Part shown: positions 21,337 through 22,688 of the stretch, piece after piece
Layout of the letters: each line of letters starts with the position of its first letter
Numbering within the stretch: the stretch's first letter is position 1
Assembly (NCBI GenBank): GCA_036399715.1
Contig: DASWMO010000076.1
Coordinates: 1-22,688, forward strand
DNA from: DASVSE01 sp036399715
GTDB lineage: Bacteria > Bacteroidota > Rhodothermia > Rhodothermales > Rubricoccaceae
Length of the DNA stretch: 22,688 bases
Direction: 5' to 3'
Program-made: the position numbers and the translations under genes
The notes under the pieces: generated by a model
The model's input: the letters and a program-made list of their open reading frames with translations, nothing else
Database searches by the model: none
Told to the model about the DNA's origin: nothing

Positions 21337-21729
21337 ATGCCGAAGCGGACCGTCGTTCTGGTGATGCTCGCCCTCGTCGCGGCTCTCGGGACTTGGTTCT
21401 ACTTCTCGTCCGACCGCGTTTGGGGAACGCCGTTCTACACCTGCCTCCACGGCTGCACGCGGTACCTCGCTCTCAGCCCGTGCCGGGACGCGCCGCCGAC
21501 GACCGACTACGTCTCGGGCGACGGGTGCGGGCTCGGGAGTGGCGTCCTCCTCTGGATCGACGAGTGCAAAACGGAGCTGACCGTGTACGGTTTGGCTGAT
21601 CCAGTGGACTGGCGCAGTGATGAGCGGGCCGAAGCGACGAGCTTCGTCTACGAGCAGGTGCTCGGCGAACCGTTTCGACAGAAGGTGCTGGACAACGAGG
21701 CGTGTATTCGTGAAGTCGTGGTGCCCTAA
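21337..21729 (+). CDS. Cassette-encoded exported Cys-rich protein
   Basis: The 130-aa product starts MPKRTVVLVMLALVAALGTW, a signal peptide or single N-terminal membrane anchor. The remainder contains six Cys (CLHGC, SPCRD, DGCGL, DECK, EACIRE), suggesting disulfide bonds in the periplasm. A YGLADPVDWRSDE segment is followed by a helical EATSFVYEQVLGEPFRQK. No family recognised. The ATG at 21337 is 13 bp after the cassette core. The TAA stop lies 10 bp before the next attC core. Confidence 0.72.
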   Translation: MPKRTVVLVMLALVAALGTWFYFSSDRVWGTPFYTCLHGCTRYLALSPCRDAPPTTDYVSGDGCGLGSGVLLWIDECKTELTVYGLADPVDWRSDERAEATSFVYEQVLGEPFRQKVLDNEACIREVVVP

Positions 21730-21739
21730 CCCCGTGGCG

Positions 21740-21860
21740 GTAGAACTCGCGGCTGCATCCGACCGCACAGCTAGCGTCGCCTTTCTTCAGTCGTCGGCGT
21801 CTACTTTCGTTCTCCCGCGCCTCGGCGTTAGTGCAGCCGCTGAGCCACCATGTGTTCGCT
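21740..21860 (+). repeat. attC recombination site (right array, second)
   Basis: Cores GTAGAAC (21740-21746) and GTTCGCT (21854-21860) bound 121 bp. First-arm GCGGCTGCATCCGACCGCAC pairs with GTGCAGCCGCTGAGCCACC with the same two bulged bases. GGCGTCTACTTTCGTT is the shared interior element. The five bases before the second core (CATGT) hold the ATG that opens the following gene. Confidence 0.88.
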
Positions 21861-22203
21861 GGCTTTGGAAATCCTCCCGTCACCTCGGAACAGCTACCGC
21901 CTCGCCCTCGGCACCGGGCTCGTCTCGGCGGCGCTCGTCGTGACGTGGGTGCTCTACGAGGCAAGCCTCGGACGCGGGCCGGGGATTCCCTCCGCCACCC
22001 TCTTCGCCGTCGCCTCGCTCGGGCTCTTTGCCGCACCAGTCCTCGCACTTCTCGCGCTGGTGTGGCTTCGGATGTACCGAGTCCAGACAGAGCCGAGCCG
22101 AGGGCGAAGGCGCGCCACACTAGCGGTTGGAGCGGCCATTTTGCCGGGGCTGGCTGTTCTTGCGTGGGCGTTCGTCGGCGTGATCCTCGCGCTCCTCGGC
22201 TGA
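21850..22203 (+). CDS. Cassette-encoded small membrane protein with start codon in attC
   Basis: The 117-aa product has three hydrophobic segments, about residues 18-35 (RLALGTGLVSAALVVTWVL), 48-73 (SATLFAVASLGLFAAPVLAL) and 89-116 (TLAVGAAILPGLAVLAWAFV). A basic loop YRVQTEPSRGRRR follows the second. No family recognised. The only in-frame ATG near the start is at 21850, four bases before the G of the core GTTCGCT, so it belongs to the preceding cassette's attC. If this start is used, translation crosses the recombination point; a TTG at 21865 is the in-cassette alternative. The stop precedes the next attC core by 16 bp. Confidence 0.68.
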   Translation: MCSLALEILPSPRNSYRLALGTGLVSAALVVTWVLYEASLGRGPGIPSATLFAVASLGLFAAPVLALLALVWLRMYRVQTEPSRGRRRATLAVGAAILPGLAVLAWAFVGVILALLG

Positions 22204-22219
22204 CCGCTCTCGCTGTGCC

Positions 22220-22339
22220 AGCGAACCCGCCGCTGCGGCCGACCGCACGGCCACTGTGTGCGCTGTAATTACCTCAGTGTATCCTGCGCCTCGGTCGACA
22301 CGCTGCGCAGTGCGGCGGCAGAGCGGCCAAATGTTATAC
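22220..22339 (+). repeat. attC recombination site (right array, third)
   Basis: Cores AGCGAAC (22220-22226) and GTTATAC (22333-22339) bound 120 bp. First-arm CGCCGCTGCGGCCGACCGCAC pairs with GTGCGGCGGCAGAGCGGCC apart from the two recurring extra bases. The interior TTACCTCAGTGTATCC differs from the GTCTACTTTCG of other sites. The first core is an exact complement of the upstream cassette's start core GTTCGCT. Confidence 0.9.
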
Positions 22340-22347
22340 ATCCTGTC

Positions 22348-22688
22348 TTGAGCCCGAAGCGAAAAAGGCGACTCGCCGCTGCCCTCATCGGACTGACGTT
22401 CAGCACGGTGGTCGGCGTGCCTGAGCACAGATCCCACGTCGCTCTTGAGAGCCGGGGCGTCGTCGCGCCCGTGACGCTCAGCCGGTATGGAGAATCCGAC
22501 TTCGCCGGGACGACTGCTCACTACCGGTTCCAGACGCAAGAGGGCCAATCCGTGAACGCCTCCGTAGAGACATCAGAGCCGCGAGCGTATTACGAGCGCC
22601 TTGAGGTGGTGTACGATCCCGAAGACCCGAGCCGCTACGAGGAAAAGCCGGTCTACGATCGGTACTCGCGCACTTGGATGCTCTTCTT
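22348..22688 (+). CDS. Cassette-encoded DUF3592-like membrane protein (partial)
   Basis: A frame opening with TTG at 22348, nine bases after the cassette core, runs off the window end (113 complete codons). LSPKRKRRLAAALIGLTFST is a basic then hydrophobic start, weakly membrane-like. The body reads ESRGVVAPVTLSRYGESDF, then TTAHYRFQTQEGQSVNASVE and ERLEVVYDPEDPSRYEE. The g-x-v-x-x-x-y-x-f-x-x-x-G and V-x-Y-x-p-x-nPs pattern fits DUF3592-like exported domains. TWMLFF at the edge looks like the start of a second TM segment, as in that family. An ATG at 22331 closes after six codons and was not used. Confidence 0.62.
   Translation, partial: MSPKRKRRLAAALIGLTFSTVVGVPEHRSHVALESRGVVAPVTLSRYGESDFAGTTAHYRFQTQEGQSVNASVETSEPRAYYERLEVVYDPEDPSRYEEKPVYDRYSRTWMLF

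Larger units (their letters stand above)
20827..22688 (+). mobile_element. Right integron gene-cassette array (CALIN-like), plus strand
   Basis: Four plus-strand genes are separated by three 120-126 bp attC sites of the same family as those in the left array. Cassette starts GTTAGCC, GTTCTGC and GTTCGCT are matched by attC first cores GGCTAAC, GTAGAAC (one base off) and AGCGAAC. The fourth cassette starts with GTTATAC and leaves the window. The array points away from the housekeeping block, mirroring the left array. No integrase gene is present in the window. Confidence 0.9.

Noticed and set aside
1..22688. Integron integrase, transposase or tRNA genes
   Set aside because: I looked for tyrosine recombinase motifs, DDE transposase-like frames and tRNA cloverleaf patterns on both strands and saw none that I can support.

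Overview
The window is about 22.7 kb of very GC-rich DNA, probably a chromosomal segment of a Rhodothermota/Bacteroidota bacterium (Rhodothermales or Rubricoccaceae-like). Four things point there: a GWxTD-domain secreted protein, separate secD and secF genes, start codons without Shine-Dalgarno sequences, and promoter-like elements of the TTG-N19-TAnnTTnG type. The lineage is an inference from gene content, not a database match.

Layout. (1) 1-2757: an integron gene-cassette array on the minus strand. It carries a BamE/SmpA-like lipoprotein, a small S1 RNA-binding protein, a secreted NTR/TIMP-like protein and an orphan CdiI-type immunity protein. Long attC sites with paired core boxes separate the genes. 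(2) 2758-3760: a degenerate terminal attC, an array of 20-bp repeats, a promoter candidate and a frameshifted gene for an unrecognised helical protein. (3) 3767-10219, mostly minus strand: a strong bidirectional hairpin, pckA, a divergent GWxTD gene on the plus strand, an SDR oxidoreductase, a GreA/GreB-type factor and glpK. (4) 10334-19696, plus strand: a small secreted protein, then secD, secF, STAS protein, purA, PDZ/DUF512 radical-SAM-like protein, CPBP protease, DUF2007 protein and cdsA, forming a likely housekeeping operon. (5) 19697-20681: a second array of 20-bp repeats, a second promoter and an intact paralogue of the gene in (2). (6) 20827-22688: a second cassette array on the plus strand with two small membrane proteins, one secreted Cys-rich protein and a truncated DUF3592-like gene.

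The least expected structure is the pair of cassette arrays pointing outward from one housekeeping block, with no integrase gene in view (CALIN-like). In six of the seven cassettes whose two ends are both visible (three of four on the left, three of three on the right), the 7-bp core at the cassette start is the reverse complement of the first core of its own attC; five are exact and one differs by one base. This is the classical signature of mobile gene cassettes. The seventh, an ORF-less mini-cassette at the extreme left, does not fit the rule. The second structure is the pair of paralogous helical-protein genes at the array borders. Each is preceded by degenerate 20-bp repeats that end 4-8 bp before its -33 box, and a TGGC element recurs at nearly the same phase relative to the promoter in both. 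This looks like a conserved regulatory module that I do not recognise from the literature.
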